From NCBI GenBank assembly GCA_003133815.1, contig PKZR01000357.1:1-14870 (forward strand): a DNA stretch of 14,870 nucleotides. Reading direction: 5' to 3'. Of this stretch, positions 6,287-14,648 are shown in pieces. The notes beneath the pieces were generated by a model. The model made no database searches and was not told where the DNA came from. It was given only the letters and a program-made list of their open reading frames with translations. The position numbers and the translations under genes are program-made. Numbering within the stretch: position 1 is the stretch's first letter; the number at the start of each line of letters is the position of its first letter. The stretch comes from Limisphaerales bacterium (GTDB lineage Bacteria > Verrucomicrobiota > Verrucomicrobiia > Limisphaerales > UBA11358).

Positions 6287-6338
6287 AAGACGTGACGGCA
6301 AAAATATTTATGTTTAAAATGGCATCTGAGGACGTGAC
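6287..6338. repeat. Spaced direct repeat (RGACGTGAC) in the divergent intergenic region
   Basis: AAGACGTGAC (6287-6296) and AGGACGTGAC (6329-6338) match at 9 of 10 positions, and their starts are 42 bp apart, about four helical turns. They bracket the candidate promoter between gmd and the acetyltransferase gene, so they could be an operator pair. The match is short and could be chance. Confidence 0.35.
6292..6320 (+). promoter_or_regulatory. Candidate sigma-70-type promoter for the rightward operon
   Basis: GTGACG (6292-6297, 4 of 6 to the -35 consensus), a 17-bp spacer and TAAAAT (6315-6320, 5 of 6 to the -10 consensus) lie 26 bp before the ATG at 6346. The genes to the right need their own promoter because gmd upstream points the other way. 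No comparably convincing gmd promoter could be picked out on the minus strand. Confidence 0.35.
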
Positions 6339-6345
6339 ATAATAC

Positions 6346-6957
6346 ATGAGTGAATCACAAGCCAAGTTTGGCGCCGACCAATCCGTGCTGAAAAAGGAAA
6401 GCCGCTCGATTCCGGTGGATTTGTCGTGCTACAATCCGGGACAATTTGACCGTGGTGCCGGTGTATTAAAAGAAGGGCTTTGGCTGGTTGTCAGTTTGAT
6501 TTTGTTCCGGCTTTGTCCGTTTGGTTTTTCCAAGCTGAAATGTACGGTTCTGCGTGCGTTGGGGGCGAGCATCGGACGGAATGTCACCATCAAGCCGCAA
6601 GTCAAAATTACATTTCCGTGGAAGTTGACGGTCGGGGACAATGTCTGGCTGGGTGAAGAGTGCTGGCTGTTGAACCTGGAGCATGTAGTTATTGGCAGCA
6701 ACGTCTGCATTTCACAGCGCGCCGTTCTTTGCACCGGCAGTCATGATTACAAACGCAGGACATTTGATCTGATCACCCGGCCGATAAAGCTGGAGGACGG
6801 CGTCTGGATCGGGGCTGGTTGCTGGGTCGGCCCGGGTGTGACAATTGGATCGCATTCGGTTTTGACTTTGGGTTCCGCAGCCACAAGAACTCTGGCTGCA
6901 AACGGAGTATTCCGTGGCAATCCCGCCGTGCTGGAGAAACAGCGCATCATTTCTTGA
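6346..6957 (+). CDS. wcaF: WcaF-like sugar O-acetyltransferase (left-handed beta-helix)
   Basis: This is a predicted acetyl-CoA-dependent O-acetyltransferase that decorates the EPS or its precursor. The 203-residue protein has an N-terminal section with a hydrophobic helix (about 44-58). Hexapeptide-repeat turns (IGRNVTIKPQ, VGDNVWLGEE, IGSNVCISQ, and IGAGCWVGPGVTIG at 155-168) then build the left-handed beta-helix. GSHDYKRRTFDL (131-142) contains the likely catalytic His133, and VFRGNPA (188-194) is the usual C-terminal acetyl-CoA-side motif. N-terminal CYNPGQFDRGAGVLKEGLW resembles the WcaF family of colanic-acid clusters, so I use that symbol by homology and not as proof of the same acceptor. 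It is the first gene of the rightward run. An AGGA at 6329-6332 lies 13 bases from the ATG, a long spacing for a ribosome site. Confidence 0.88.
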   Translation: MSESQAKFGADQSVLKKESRSIPVDLSCYNPGQFDRGAGVLKEGLWLVVSLILFRLCPFGFSKLKCTVLRALGASIGRNVTIKPQVKITFPWKLTVGDNVWLGEECWLLNLEHVVIGSNVCISQRAVLCTGSHDYKRRTFDLITRPIKLEDGVWIGAGCWVGPGVTIGSHSVLTLGSAATRTLAANGVFRGNPAVLEKQRIIS

Positions 6958-6975
6958 CACATCATTTGATTAACA

Positions 6976-8622
6976 ATGTCAAACATGGACAACCCTGAAG
7001 AATTATCCGGTGCGGCATCAATCCCATTGCCGGGACATCCGGCAACTGCTGGAAAGAAACACTATCTTCTTAAATGGGGGTTGCTGGTTCTGCCGTTGGG
7101 CTATCTTTGGTTCCACCTGATTGATAACCTCCGGCTAGAATGGTCGACGAATCCCCAGTACAGCTACGGCTTGGTCGTGCCGCTGCTTATGCTTGGATTG
7201 TTAATGCGCCGCTGGCAAAATCTTGAGGGCCGCCCATCTTGTTCAGAAGCCGAAAATCCCTGGCTGGTCATATTGCTCTGCGGTTTTATCGCTTTTCTTT
7301 ACCTACCCACCCGGCTTGTTGAAGAAGCAACGCCGGAGTGGCGGCCCATACAATGGTCTTTGGGCATTCAAACAGTCGTGTTGACTCTATACGCCATATA
7401 TCTCGCCGGTGGTAAAAGCTGTTTACGTCAAGCCGCATTCCCCGTGGCTTTCATTTTGGTGGCGATTCCATGGCCAACGCTCTTTGAGCATCCAATAATC
7501 CAAGATTTAAGCCGCGTTAATGCTGCGATGGTGGTGAATGTAATGGGAATTCTGAACGTGCCGGCGATCCAGCATGGCAATGTGATTGAAGTCAGCACGG
7601 GAAGTGTCGGCATCAATGACGCCTGTAGCGGCATCCGGTCCATTCAATCCAGCCTGATGATTTCATTTTTTCTGGGAGAGTTTTATTTGTTCGGCTGGCG
7701 ACGGCGATTGTTGCTGATACCCATCAGCCTTGCCTTGGCGATGATTTTAAACCTCTGCCGCACTTCGCTTCTCACATGGATAGCGGAAAAAAAGGGCATT
7801 GGAGCCATTGCTGAATATCATGATGAAGCGGGCATGACTATTCTGCTGACTTGCACTGCCTTGCTGTGGGGAGCAGGGTGGCTGTTGAACCACTGGAGTG
7901 TTCCTCTTAGGAATGGTAAGACGGAGACTACAGAAGAACCTCATCTGATGGATGTTGATAAAGGAAATAAAATTCGTCATGGGATGAATCGTTTTGGCAT
8001 AATAATGATAATCTGGCTTTTATCGGTCGAGAGTGCGGTGAGCCTTTGGTATCGAATACGCGAATCAAACTTGAAGGCCGGCCCTGGATGGACAGTGAGT
8101 TATCCCAAGGATAATCCTACCTATAAAGATTTGCCGCTGACTGTGGATGAGCATGAATTGCTTCGATTTGATCAGGGCCAGCAAGGACAATGGCGCGAAC
8201 CCGATGGCACGCTTTGGCAGGCATTTTATTACAACTGGCTGCCAGGACGGGTAGCGGGCTATCTGGCCAAACGGCACACGCCGGATATTTGCATCACGGC
8301 GAGCGGATTTAACATGATCTCAGGACCGGAACTATTGGTGCTTAAGGTGCATAACGTAGAATTGCCGATGCGTCATTATGTTTTTGACAGCTCCCTCGGC
8401 CCGCTGCAAGTCTATCAATGTCATTGGCAGGCTGGCATGGGTGAGGACAGCTACACGGCGGATGAATCGTCTCGATATAATCTCATCCGTGGAATTTGGG
8501 CTGGCAGAGGCAACAAAGGACAAAAGGTATTGGAAATTATCATCACGGGCTACGAAGACCAAAACCTGGCCAAGCAGGCATTGTTGCGACAACTGGATAA
8601 ATTGATAAAAGTGGAAGATTAA
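6976..8622 (+). CDS. Exosortase fused to a C-terminal EpsI-like domain
   Basis: This is a membrane transpeptidase-like enzyme that, by family knowledge, cleaves proteins at C-terminal PEP-CTERM-type sorting tags during export, in bacteria that make EPS. Residues 30-305 form the exosortase core with about eight membrane segments. All three catalytic residues are visible: Cys217 (NDACSGIRS), Arg262 (NLCRTSLL) and His282 (YHDEAG). A linker (310-336) and one more membrane segment (about 340-358) lead to a periplasmic domain of roughly 190 residues (GPGWTVSYP through the C-terminus). It resembles EpsI, which in other clusters is a separate gene next to the exosortase. At 548 residues it is longer than a stand-alone exosortase, consistent with fusion. 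No tagged substrate or transcriptional regulator is in the window. The subtype cannot be fixed by eye. The start is ATG 6976, or ATG 6985, with no clear Shine-Dalgarno sequence. Confidence 0.93.
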   Translation: MSNMDNPEELSGAASIPLPGHPATAGKKHYLLKWGLLVLPLGYLWFHLIDNLRLEWSTNPQYSYGLVVPLLMLGLLMRRWQNLEGRPSCSEAENPWLVILLCGFIAFLYLPTRLVEEATPEWRPIQWSLGIQTVVLTLYAIYLAGGKSCLRQAAFPVAFILVAIPWPTLFEHPIIQDLSRVNAAMVVNVMGILNVPAIQHGNVIEVSTGSVGINDACSGIRSIQSSLMISFFLGEFYLFGWRRRLLLIPISLALAMILNLCRTSLLTWIAEKKGIGAIAEYHDEAGMTILLTCTALLWGAGWLLNHWSVPLRNGKTETTEEPHLMDVDKGNKIRHGMNRFGIIMIIWLLSVESAVSLWYRIRESNLKAGPGWTVSYPKDNPTYKDLPLTVDEHELLRFDQGQQGQWREPDGTLWQAFYYNWLPGRVAGYLAKRHTPDICITASGFNMISGPELLVLKVHNVELPMRHYVFDSSLGPLQVYQCHWQAGMGEDSYTADESSRYNLIRGIWAGRGNKGQKVLEIIITGYEDQNLAKQALLRQLDKLIKVED

Positions 8623-8650
8623 GCCGTTTGTTTCGCGTTTGCATTCACAC

Positions 8651-9796
8651 ATGAAAAACAAAAAGGTTTTTGTCAGCGGTTGTTTTGACATGCTGCACAG
8701 CGGGCACGTCCGCTTTTTGGAAGAGGCTGCGGGCTACGGCGACGTTTATGTCGCCCTCGGATCGGACCAGACGATCCGGGATTTGAAGGGACGCTCACCC
8801 GTCAACACACAGTCGGAACGAAAATATCTCATTGAAGCCCTGCGTCACGTCAAGAAATGCCACATCAACAGCGGCTCCGGCATCCTGGATTTTCTAGATG
8901 AATTGAAACGCGTGTCGCCGGACATTTTCATCGTTAATGAGGATGGCAACACGCCTGCCAAGGCCAAACTGTGCCGCAAACTTGGCATCAAATACATCGT
9001 GTTGAAACGGCTCCCCCAAACAAATCTGCCGGCGCGCTCCACCACCAGCCTGCGCAAGGAATGCCTGATCCCCTACCGGCTTGACCTCGCCGGCGGCTGG
9101 TTGGATCAGCCGTTCGTTTCCAAACTTGGCGCAGGCGCGGTGCTGACCATTTCGCTGGAACCGGTGATTGAATTCAACGAGCGCAGCGGCATGGCCTCAA
9201 GTTCCCGTCGCCGTGCGATTGAACTCTGGCAAACTGATCTGCCTGAAGAAGATCGTGAAAAGCTCGCCAAAATATTGTTTGCATTCGAGAACCCGCCGGG
9301 CACGCAGATTTTCGCCGGTTCGCAGGATTCCATCGGCATCGTTTTTCCCGGATTAAACCGGCTCGATTACAACGGCGAATACTGGCCGGAAAAAATCACC
9401 TCCAGGCACGACGAAAAAATTCTTGCGTGGATCGAACAACATTTATACCTCGTACCGCTTGATCCGCGACCGTCTGGTTTTGACGTGTTCAAGGGGAAAA
9501 TCATCACGCTGTCCAAAGTCCGAGCCTTGGCCGCCGCTGCGGACGGTTGTTGGAACGCCATCCAAAAAATGAACTTGGAGGCGTTTGGCCGTCATTTCCG
9601 GGCCTCGTATGAGGCGCAGGTTGGGATGTTCCCGGAAATGACCAGCTCCGCGATCAATAAAATGATCCGCGAATATGGGAAAAAATCGCTCGGCTGGAAA
9701 TTGTCGGGTGCCGGCGGCGGCGGCTATCTGGTGTTGGTCAGCCGGCAGCCGGTTCCCGGGGCCATCCAGTTGAAAATCCGCCGGAAGCATGTCTGA
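8651..9796 (+). CDS. Nucleotidyltransferase-GHMP kinase-like fusion protein
   Basis: This two-domain protein of 381 residues probably phosphorylates and nucleotide-activates a sugar for the EPS. Residues 1-137 form a cytidylyltransferase-like domain: VSGCFDMLHSGHVRFLEEA (8-26) with the HxGH motif (HSGH, 16-19), and RSTTSLR (129-135) in place of the ISTT motif. Residues 140-381 resemble a GHMP kinase: PYRLDLAGGWLDQP (141-154, motif 1), GSQDSIGIVFPGLNRL (223-238) and LSGAGGGGYLVLV (351-363, motif 3). The usual motif 2 (GLGSSSA-like P-loop) is not recognisable. Only SGMASSSRRRAIELW (179-193) lies in the shortened stretch, so kinase activity is uncertain. Motif 1 is like that of fucokinases and heptose-7-phosphate kinases, but the substrate is unknown. 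ATG 8651 is preferred to an upstream TTG. The gene ends 11 bp before the next one, indicating co-transcription. Confidence 0.82.
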   Translation: MKNKKVFVSGCFDMLHSGHVRFLEEAAGYGDVYVALGSDQTIRDLKGRSPVNTQSERKYLIEALRHVKKCHINSGSGILDFLDELKRVSPDIFIVNEDGNTPAKAKLCRKLGIKYIVLKRLPQTNLPARSTTSLRKECLIPYRLDLAGGWLDQPFVSKLGAGAVLTISLEPVIEFNERSGMASSSRRRAIELWQTDLPEEDREKLAKILFAFENPPGTQIFAGSQDSIGIVFPGLNRLDYNGEYWPEKITSRHDEKILAWIEQHLYLVPLDPRPSGFDVFKGKIITLSKVRALAAAADGCWNAIQKMNLEAFGRHFRASYEAQVGMFPEMTSSAINKMIREYGKKSLGWKLSGAGGGGYLVLVSRQPVPGAIQLKIRRKHV

Positions 9797-9807
9797 CCTG
9801 TCGCGCT

Positions 9808-11019
9808 GTGAAAATACTCCTGCTCAACCAGGTTTTTTATCCCGATGTCGTGGCCACCGCCCAATACTTGAGCGACTTAGCGGCGGCGCTGGCGGAGCGG
9901 GGCCACGAGGTCACCGTGGTCAGCGGCCGGCGGGCATACGAGCATCCGGAAACCATTTTCCCCGCGCGCGAAACCTGGCGCGGCGTGAAAATTCTCCGCA
10001 TTTTTTCCACGCGTTTCGGCAAAGGCACCAAATGGAAGCGCGCGGCGGATTTTGCCAGCTTCCTTTTTTTCAGTTGCGTCCGGCTGCTGTTCCTGCCCCG
10101 GCAGGACGTGGTCGTTGCCTTGACCACGCCGCCGCTGATTTCTTTTCTTGGCGCTTGGCGGGCGAAATTATGGCGCGCGCGATTTTGCTACTGGGTCATG
10201 GATTTCAACCCGGACGAGGCCATCGCCGTCGGCTGGCTGCGGGCGGATTCGTTCACGGCAAAATTTTTGGAACGCCTTTCCCTGTTCAGCCTGCGCCGCG
10301 CTGACAAAATCATCGCGCTCGACCGGTTCATGCGCGACCGCATCGTGGCGAAGGGTGTCGCCTCCGAAAAGATCGCGGTGATTTCGCCGTGGTCTCTTGA
10401 CAAGCAGGTGAAATTTGACGCAGTCGGAAGGGAGGCGTTTCGGTTGGCGCACGGGCTTGCAGGCAAATATGTCGTGATGTATTCCGGCAATCACAGCCCG
10501 GTGCATCCTCTGGACACATTGATGCAAGCGGCGGATCAATTGAGAGCGGTAACAGACATCGTTTTTTGTTTCATCGGCGGCGGAAGCGAATTTTCACGTG
10601 TAAAAAAATGGGCAAAAAAAAATCCGCAAGTTATCTGCCTGCCATATCAACCGCTGGACAAATTGTCCGCCTCGCTGTCGGCGGCGGACGCACAGGTGGT
10701 CGTAATGGGCGACGCCATGTTGGGGTTGGTGCATCCGAGCAAGATTTATAATATCCTGACAGTGGGCGCGCCGTTGATTTACATCGGGCCGGAGCCGAGC
10801 CATGTCACGGAAATTCTCGCGGGATTGAAGCCTCGCCATCCGTGGATTGGCATCAGGCATGGCGAGGCAGGCGAACTGGCAAAACAGATTCCGCAATTGC
10901 GTCGGGAAAGTGCAGGCCATGAACGCCGGACGCTGGCCGAAGTTGAAGCTCATTTTTCGCAGGCGGCTCTATTGCCGCATCTGGCTGGCCTGATTGAATC
11001 GCCGGGCCGCAAGACTTGA
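9808..11019 (+). CDS. Glycosyltransferase family 4, WcaI/WbuB-like
   Basis: This is a GT-B sugar transferase of 403 residues that would extend the lipid-linked EPS unit. The N-terminus ILLLNQVFYPDVVATAQYL (3-21) followed by LAERGHEVTVVSG (28-40) is the signature opening of WcaI/WbuB-type enzymes. Residues 83-120 include two hydrophobic stretches that may associate with the membrane. The C-domain has MYSGNHSPVHPLDTL (224-238), FCFIGGGSE (253-261), LPYQP (278-282) and GLVHPSKIYNILTVGAPLI (306-324). The first Glu of the standard E-x7-E motif is replaced by the G-L-V-H-P-S-K-I-Y pattern common in this subgroup. The start is the GTG at 9808, 11 bp after the preceding stop. No in-frame ATG gives a full N-terminal strand. 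Unlike the other two glycosyltransferases here, it has no heptamer insertion. Confidence 0.88.
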   Translation: MKILLLNQVFYPDVVATAQYLSDLAAALAERGHEVTVVSGRRAYEHPETIFPARETWRGVKILRIFSTRFGKGTKWKRAADFASFLFFSCVRLLFLPRQDVVVALTTPPLISFLGAWRAKLWRARFCYWVMDFNPDEAIAVGWLRADSFTAKFLERLSLFSLRRADKIIALDRFMRDRIVAKGVASEKIAVISPWSLDKQVKFDAVGREAFRLAHGLAGKYVVMYSGNHSPVHPLDTLMQAADQLRAVTDIVFCFIGGGSEFSRVKKWAKKNPQVICLPYQPLDKLSASLSAADAQVVVMGDAMLGLVHPSKIYNILTVGAPLIYIGPEPSHVTEILAGLKPRHPWIGIRHGEAGELAKQIPQLRRESAGHERRTLAEVEAHFSQAALLPHLAGLIESPGRKT

Positions 11020-11061
11020 CTCCTATGGCCGAATTATTTTTTTAGAACACACACGTTGCCT

Positions 11062-12936
11062 ATGTTTGGTGATTTGGACAAATATATCGTGGTCTTCCTA
11101 GTCGGACTGGTCGTGACGTATCTGCTCACGCCGGTGGTGCGGAGCATGGCCATCCGGTTTGGCGTAGTTGATTTGCCCGACGCTCGACGTCCGCATAAAA
11201 GCCTGACCGCGCGTGGCGGCGGAGTGGCGGTCGTTTTTGGAGTTCATGCGGCATGTCTGGTGGCGGTTTTGATTTCCGGCCCCATGCTGGCGGGTGCGCT
11301 TGACTTGCTGTGGTGGCAGAAATTCGCCATGGCGTCGCTTGTCCTGCTGGTGGTCGGGGTGATTGATGATGTTCGCGGGATGAGGCCGTTGATCAAGCTC
11401 GGCGGACAGGTGGCCGCCGCGCTGATAATGTGGTTTTCGGGAACCCGGTTTGGATTGCTGCTGGGATACAATCTTCCTGCGCCGGTGGATTGTGCGCTCG
11501 TCGTAATCTGGCTGGTCGCAATCATCAACGCCTTCAACCTGATTGACGGGCTGGACGGTCTGGCATCCGGTCTGGCGATCATTTCCGCTGTGGGACTGTG
11601 CGGTATTTTGCTGATGCAGCAGAGTCCCGGGGAAGTGTTGCTGCTCCTCGGCTTCATCGGCGCATGCCTCGGCTTTTTACGGTATAATTTCAATCCGGCG
11701 AGTATTTTTCTGGGCGATACGGGCAGCATGTTCATCGGGTTCACGTTGGGGGTGGTTTCGTTGCAGACATTCAACAAGAACACATTTCTAATATCCATGG
11801 CCATTCCCATCATGGTTCTAGGCGTGCCGATTTATGATGCGCTGCTGGCGATCTGGCGTCGCTCAGTGCGCTCTTGGGTGAGCGGCAAAAATGGTGGAAC
11901 CAAACGCGGCATCATGCAGCCGGACGTGGAGCATCTTCATCATCGTCTTTCTAAATCAGGTTTAAGTACTAAACGGGTGGCTACATTTCTCTACTTGCTC
12001 AATGGTGGCCTGGTGGTCTTTGGTCTGGCCATCATGCTTTTTCAGTCGCACGCGGCGGGCATTTTCCTGATCGCGCTGCTCGCTGGCGTGTATGTTTTGA
12101 TGCGGCAGCTTGCCGTGATCGAATTGCGCGAGACCGGTAGCGCGATTTTGACGGGCTTGCGCCGTCCCACGCACTCGACGTTAAAGGCGCTGGCCTACCC
12201 CGCATGGGACATGATCTGGCTGGCAGGTTCACTGGCTTTGATCATGTGGGCTGTCGAGGGACAGCGGGTGGATTTCTGGCACTCTTGGTTTGTGGACCTG
12301 CCGATCTGGGTGACGCCCACGTTTTCGCTGCTGGCCCTTTCGCGCACCTACGTGACTTATTGGCCGCGGGCGCGACTGCGGGATGTGTTAATGGTTCTAT
12401 TCTGGTTACAGACGGGAATTATTTTCAGCCTGGGCCTGGCCTTGATCATTGACCCGGAATCGGGTTCAACGTGGCTTCTGCGGGCGGTTTTGGTTGCCGG
12501 AATAAGCCATCCTGTCATCGTGACATCCAGATTAATTGACCGGTGCATTGAGGAGCTTGTATTATGGCTGAAGCGTCAGGGCGACGCGGCTGGTGAACCG
12601 GAAAGAGTCGTGCTTTACGGGGCGGGGGTTCGCGCGCAGTTGTTTTTGAAAGATCGCGCGATGACGATCTCCAAAAAGCCGGATGGACGCCAGATACTTG
12701 GATTTGTTGATGATGAAAAGGGGTTGCATTTCCAGTGGGTTTATGGGTTTCTTGTGCTGGGTGGTCTCAAAGAACTCCCGCTGTTGATTGAACGGCAGAG
12801 AGTCAGCCGGGTAATCATTGTATCGAATTTGCTGCCGGAAAGCCGTGCAGCCATATGTGAAATCGCGACTCGGACAGGAGTAAAACTAAGCGAGTGGCAG
12901 CCTGAGGAGCATGAGGTGATTTTGTCAGCAACTTGA
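11062..12936 (+). CDS. Polyprenyl-phosphate sugar-1-phosphate transferase (WecA/MraY family) fused to a CapD/FlaA1-like N-terminal region
   Basis: The N-terminal 350 residues are a WecA-type membrane enzyme that would start EPS repeat-unit synthesis by moving a HexNAc-1-phosphate onto undecaprenyl phosphate. Visible motifs are DARRPHKSLTARGGG (40-54), the Asp pair in GVIDDVRG (99-106), NAFNLIDGLDGLASG (156-170), FNPASIFLGDTGS (210-222) and HLHHRLSKSGLS (291-302). Residues 375-505 add about four further membrane segments. They resemble the N-terminus of CapD/FlaA1 polysaccharide proteins. Residues 514-624 form a small Rossmann-like domain (RVVLYGAGVRAQLFLKD, ILGFVDDE, LGGLKELPLLIE, VSRVIIVSN). 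The catalytic SDR domain that follows in CapD is absent. At 624 residues the protein is much longer than a plain WecA. The start is taken as ATG 11062; an in-frame TTG lies two codons upstream. The spacer before it holds a run of seven T residues but no convincing stem. Confidence 0.9.
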   Translation: MFGDLDKYIVVFLVGLVVTYLLTPVVRSMAIRFGVVDLPDARRPHKSLTARGGGVAVVFGVHAACLVAVLISGPMLAGALDLLWWQKFAMASLVLLVVGVIDDVRGMRPLIKLGGQVAAALIMWFSGTRFGLLLGYNLPAPVDCALVVIWLVAIINAFNLIDGLDGLASGLAIISAVGLCGILLMQQSPGEVLLLLGFIGACLGFLRYNFNPASIFLGDTGSMFIGFTLGVVSLQTFNKNTFLISMAIPIMVLGVPIYDALLAIWRRSVRSWVSGKNGGTKRGIMQPDVEHLHHRLSKSGLSTKRVATFLYLLNGGLVVFGLAIMLFQSHAAGIFLIALLAGVYVLMRQLAVIELRETGSAILTGLRRPTHSTLKALAYPAWDMIWLAGSLALIMWAVEGQRVDFWHSWFVDLPIWVTPTFSLLALSRTYVTYWPRARLRDVLMVLFWLQTGIIFSLGLALIIDPESGSTWLLRAVLVAGISHPVIVTSRLIDRCIEELVLWLKRQGDAAGEPERVVLYGAGVRAQLFLKDRAMTISKKPDGRQILGFVDDEKGLHFQWVYGFLVLGGLKELPLLIERQRVSRVIIVSNLLPESRAAICEIATRTGVKLSEWQPEEHEVILSAT

Positions 12937-12977
12937 GTTGCATAAACATTTTTGAAAATAATATTCACGGAAAAAGT

Positions 12978-14648
12978 ATGCGTAAAACAATTATCGTTCT
13001 TTCATGCTGTGTTGGTTTACTTTTGCTGGGCTATTCTGGATATCGTGGCTATCAGGTATGGAAGCAAAGCCACGGCATGGCAATGGCCAGAGCATATTTT
13101 GCCAAAGGGGATGCCCGCAATACCATCATTTCACTGGAGGGAGTGCTCCACACAAACCCTCGAAACATTGATGCTTGTCGGATGATTGCGGGCATGACAG
13201 AATCAGTGCGTGATCAGCGTGCATTGGTCTGGCGTGAGAGGGTTCTGGAACTTAACCCCAAGTCGTTTGAAGATCGTCTAGCTTTGGTGCAGGCATCGAT
13301 TATTTTTCAGGACTATCCACTCGCCTCAAACACTTTGGCGGGCGTAACGGGCGCAGATAGAAAAACAGCAGCCTACAATTACATCGCAGGCAATGTGTCC
13401 TTGGTGGAAGGACATCTCGACGATGCCGAGGCGCACTTCAGCGAGGCGATCCGGCTTGATCCATCAAATCCAGTTCCCCAGATGAATTTGGCTGTTGTCC
13501 GGCTTCACCGAAACAACGCTCTTGACATGGCGGAGGCACGCATCGCTTTGCAACGGGTCATCATGACCTCAACAAACGCCTCTCTGTGTAGTCAGGCGCG
13601 ACGTGAACTGATCAATGATGCGATGCGCTTTAATAATATAACAACGGCCTTAACTCTCTCGAAGGAGCTCGCAGAACAGCCCAATTCAGTTTTTGATGAC
13701 AAATTGTTGCGGCTGAATGTGCTTTTGAAAGGCAACAGCAATGAATTCAAACCCACGCTCGGCTTGTATCAAAGTGAGGCTGCAACCAACCCTGCAATAC
13801 TTTTCGGTCTGGCAAATTGGCAAATGAAACAGATTTCAACGAACGCAGCACTTGGTTGGCTGCAGAGCCTGCCAATTCAAACCAGAACAAATCAGCCGGC
13901 ATCTTTACTTATAGCCCAATGCCAATTGGCGTTGGGTGACTGGCGCGGATTGCAGTCTGCCCTCCAGCAGCAAGACTGGAATGAACTTGAATTCATGCGT
14001 CATGCCTTCTTGGCGCGAGCTTTGCGTGAGCAGGGACTAACGGAGGCATCTGCTGCCGAGTGGGGCGTGGCCCTAAAATCTGCCAGCGACTCAAAAGGCA
14101 TGACAACCGCACTTTTTCGGCTGGCGGCACTGTGGCGATGGAACACCGAGGCAGAACAGATACTCTGGACCGTGGTGAACAAATACCCGGAGGAAAAATG
14201 GGCGACCACCACTCTGTCCGAACACTTGGTGGCAGGGCAGCGCACCCGTTCCTTGATGGAATTATTCGACATTATGTTCAAACGTAATCCTGATGATTTG
14301 GACACAAAAAATAATCTGGCCATGACCGCCATGCTTTTGGGAGAGCAGGAACTCGACCCCTACGATCTAGCCCGTGACGTCTATGAAAAAGCTCCTGCTA
14401 ATCCATCATTTGTTTCCACCTACGCCTTTTCATTATATCTCCAGAAAAAGTATTCCGAGGCACTAAAGGTCATGCAACAACTCACGCCAAAGGATTTGCA
14501 GGATCCTTCAGTTGATGGCTATTATGGCCTCATTCTTAAGGCAAATGGTAATATGGCGGCAGCAAAATCCTTTTTGGACCGGTCTTCCCGAGGTCGATTA
14601 TTGCCCGAAGAGCAGGATATTTTCACTCAAGCAAAAGCGGGTCTTTAA
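12978..14648 (+). CDS. Membrane-anchored TPR-repeat protein
   Basis: This 556-residue protein has an N-terminal signal anchor (KTIIVLSCCVGLLLLGY, 3-19) followed by a periplasmic, mostly helical region built of TPR-like repeats. The clearest units are around 34-65 (AMARAYFAKGDARNTIISL), 84-115, 134-170 (YNYIAGNVSLVEGHLDDAEA, then IRLDPSNPVPQMNLA) and near the C-terminus (YSEALKVMQQL, then GYYGLILKANGNMAAAKSF). TPR proteins are regular members of exosortase/EPS clusters, where they are thought to scaffold export or assembly. That role is inferred here from context. The ATG at 12978 is chosen over an in-frame TTG at 12933, which overlaps the previous stop. GGA at 12969-12971 supplies a weak ribosome site. 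The gene lies 41 bp after its neighbour and is the last one before the terminator. The two Cys near the N-terminus do not form a convincing lipobox. Confidence 0.85.
   Translation: MRKTIIVLSCCVGLLLLGYSGYRGYQVWKQSHGMAMARAYFAKGDARNTIISLEGVLHTNPRNIDACRMIAGMTESVRDQRALVWRERVLELNPKSFEDRLALVQASIIFQDYPLASNTLAGVTGADRKTAAYNYIAGNVSLVEGHLDDAEAHFSEAIRLDPSNPVPQMNLAVVRLHRNNALDMAEARIALQRVIMTSTNASLCSQARRELINDAMRFNNITTALTLSKELAEQPNSVFDDKLLRLNVLLKGNSNEFKPTLGLYQSEAATNPAILFGLANWQMKQISTNAALGWLQSLPIQTRTNQPASLLIAQCQLALGDWRGLQSALQQQDWNELEFMRHAFLARALREQGLTEASAAEWGVALKSASDSKGMTTALFRLAALWRWNTEAEQILWTVVNKYPEEKWATTTLSEHLVAGQRTRSLMELFDIMFKRNPDDLDTKNNLAMTAMLLGEQELDPYDLARDVYEKAPANPSFVSTYAFSLYLQKKYSEALKVMQQLTPKDLQDPSVDGYYGLILKANGNMAAAKSFLDRSSRGRLLPEEQDIFTQAKAGL

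Noticed and set aside
9789..10304. A 171-codon plus-strand frame overlapping the third glycosyltransferase
   Set aside because: It is out of frame with an intact family 4 enzyme and its translation is an Arg/Gly/Pro-rich shadow. I do not read it as an overlapping gene.
11020..11061. Terminator between the third glycosyltransferase and the WecA-like gene (GGCC arms plus a run of seven T)
   Set aside because: The arms pair over only about four bases across a long loop. Close spacing and shared direction favour read-through.
12978..13010. Lipoprotein signal on the TPR protein (VLSCC)
   Set aside because: The Cys is at residue 10, too early for a signal peptide h-region, and the lipobox pattern is poor. 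A signal anchor fits better.
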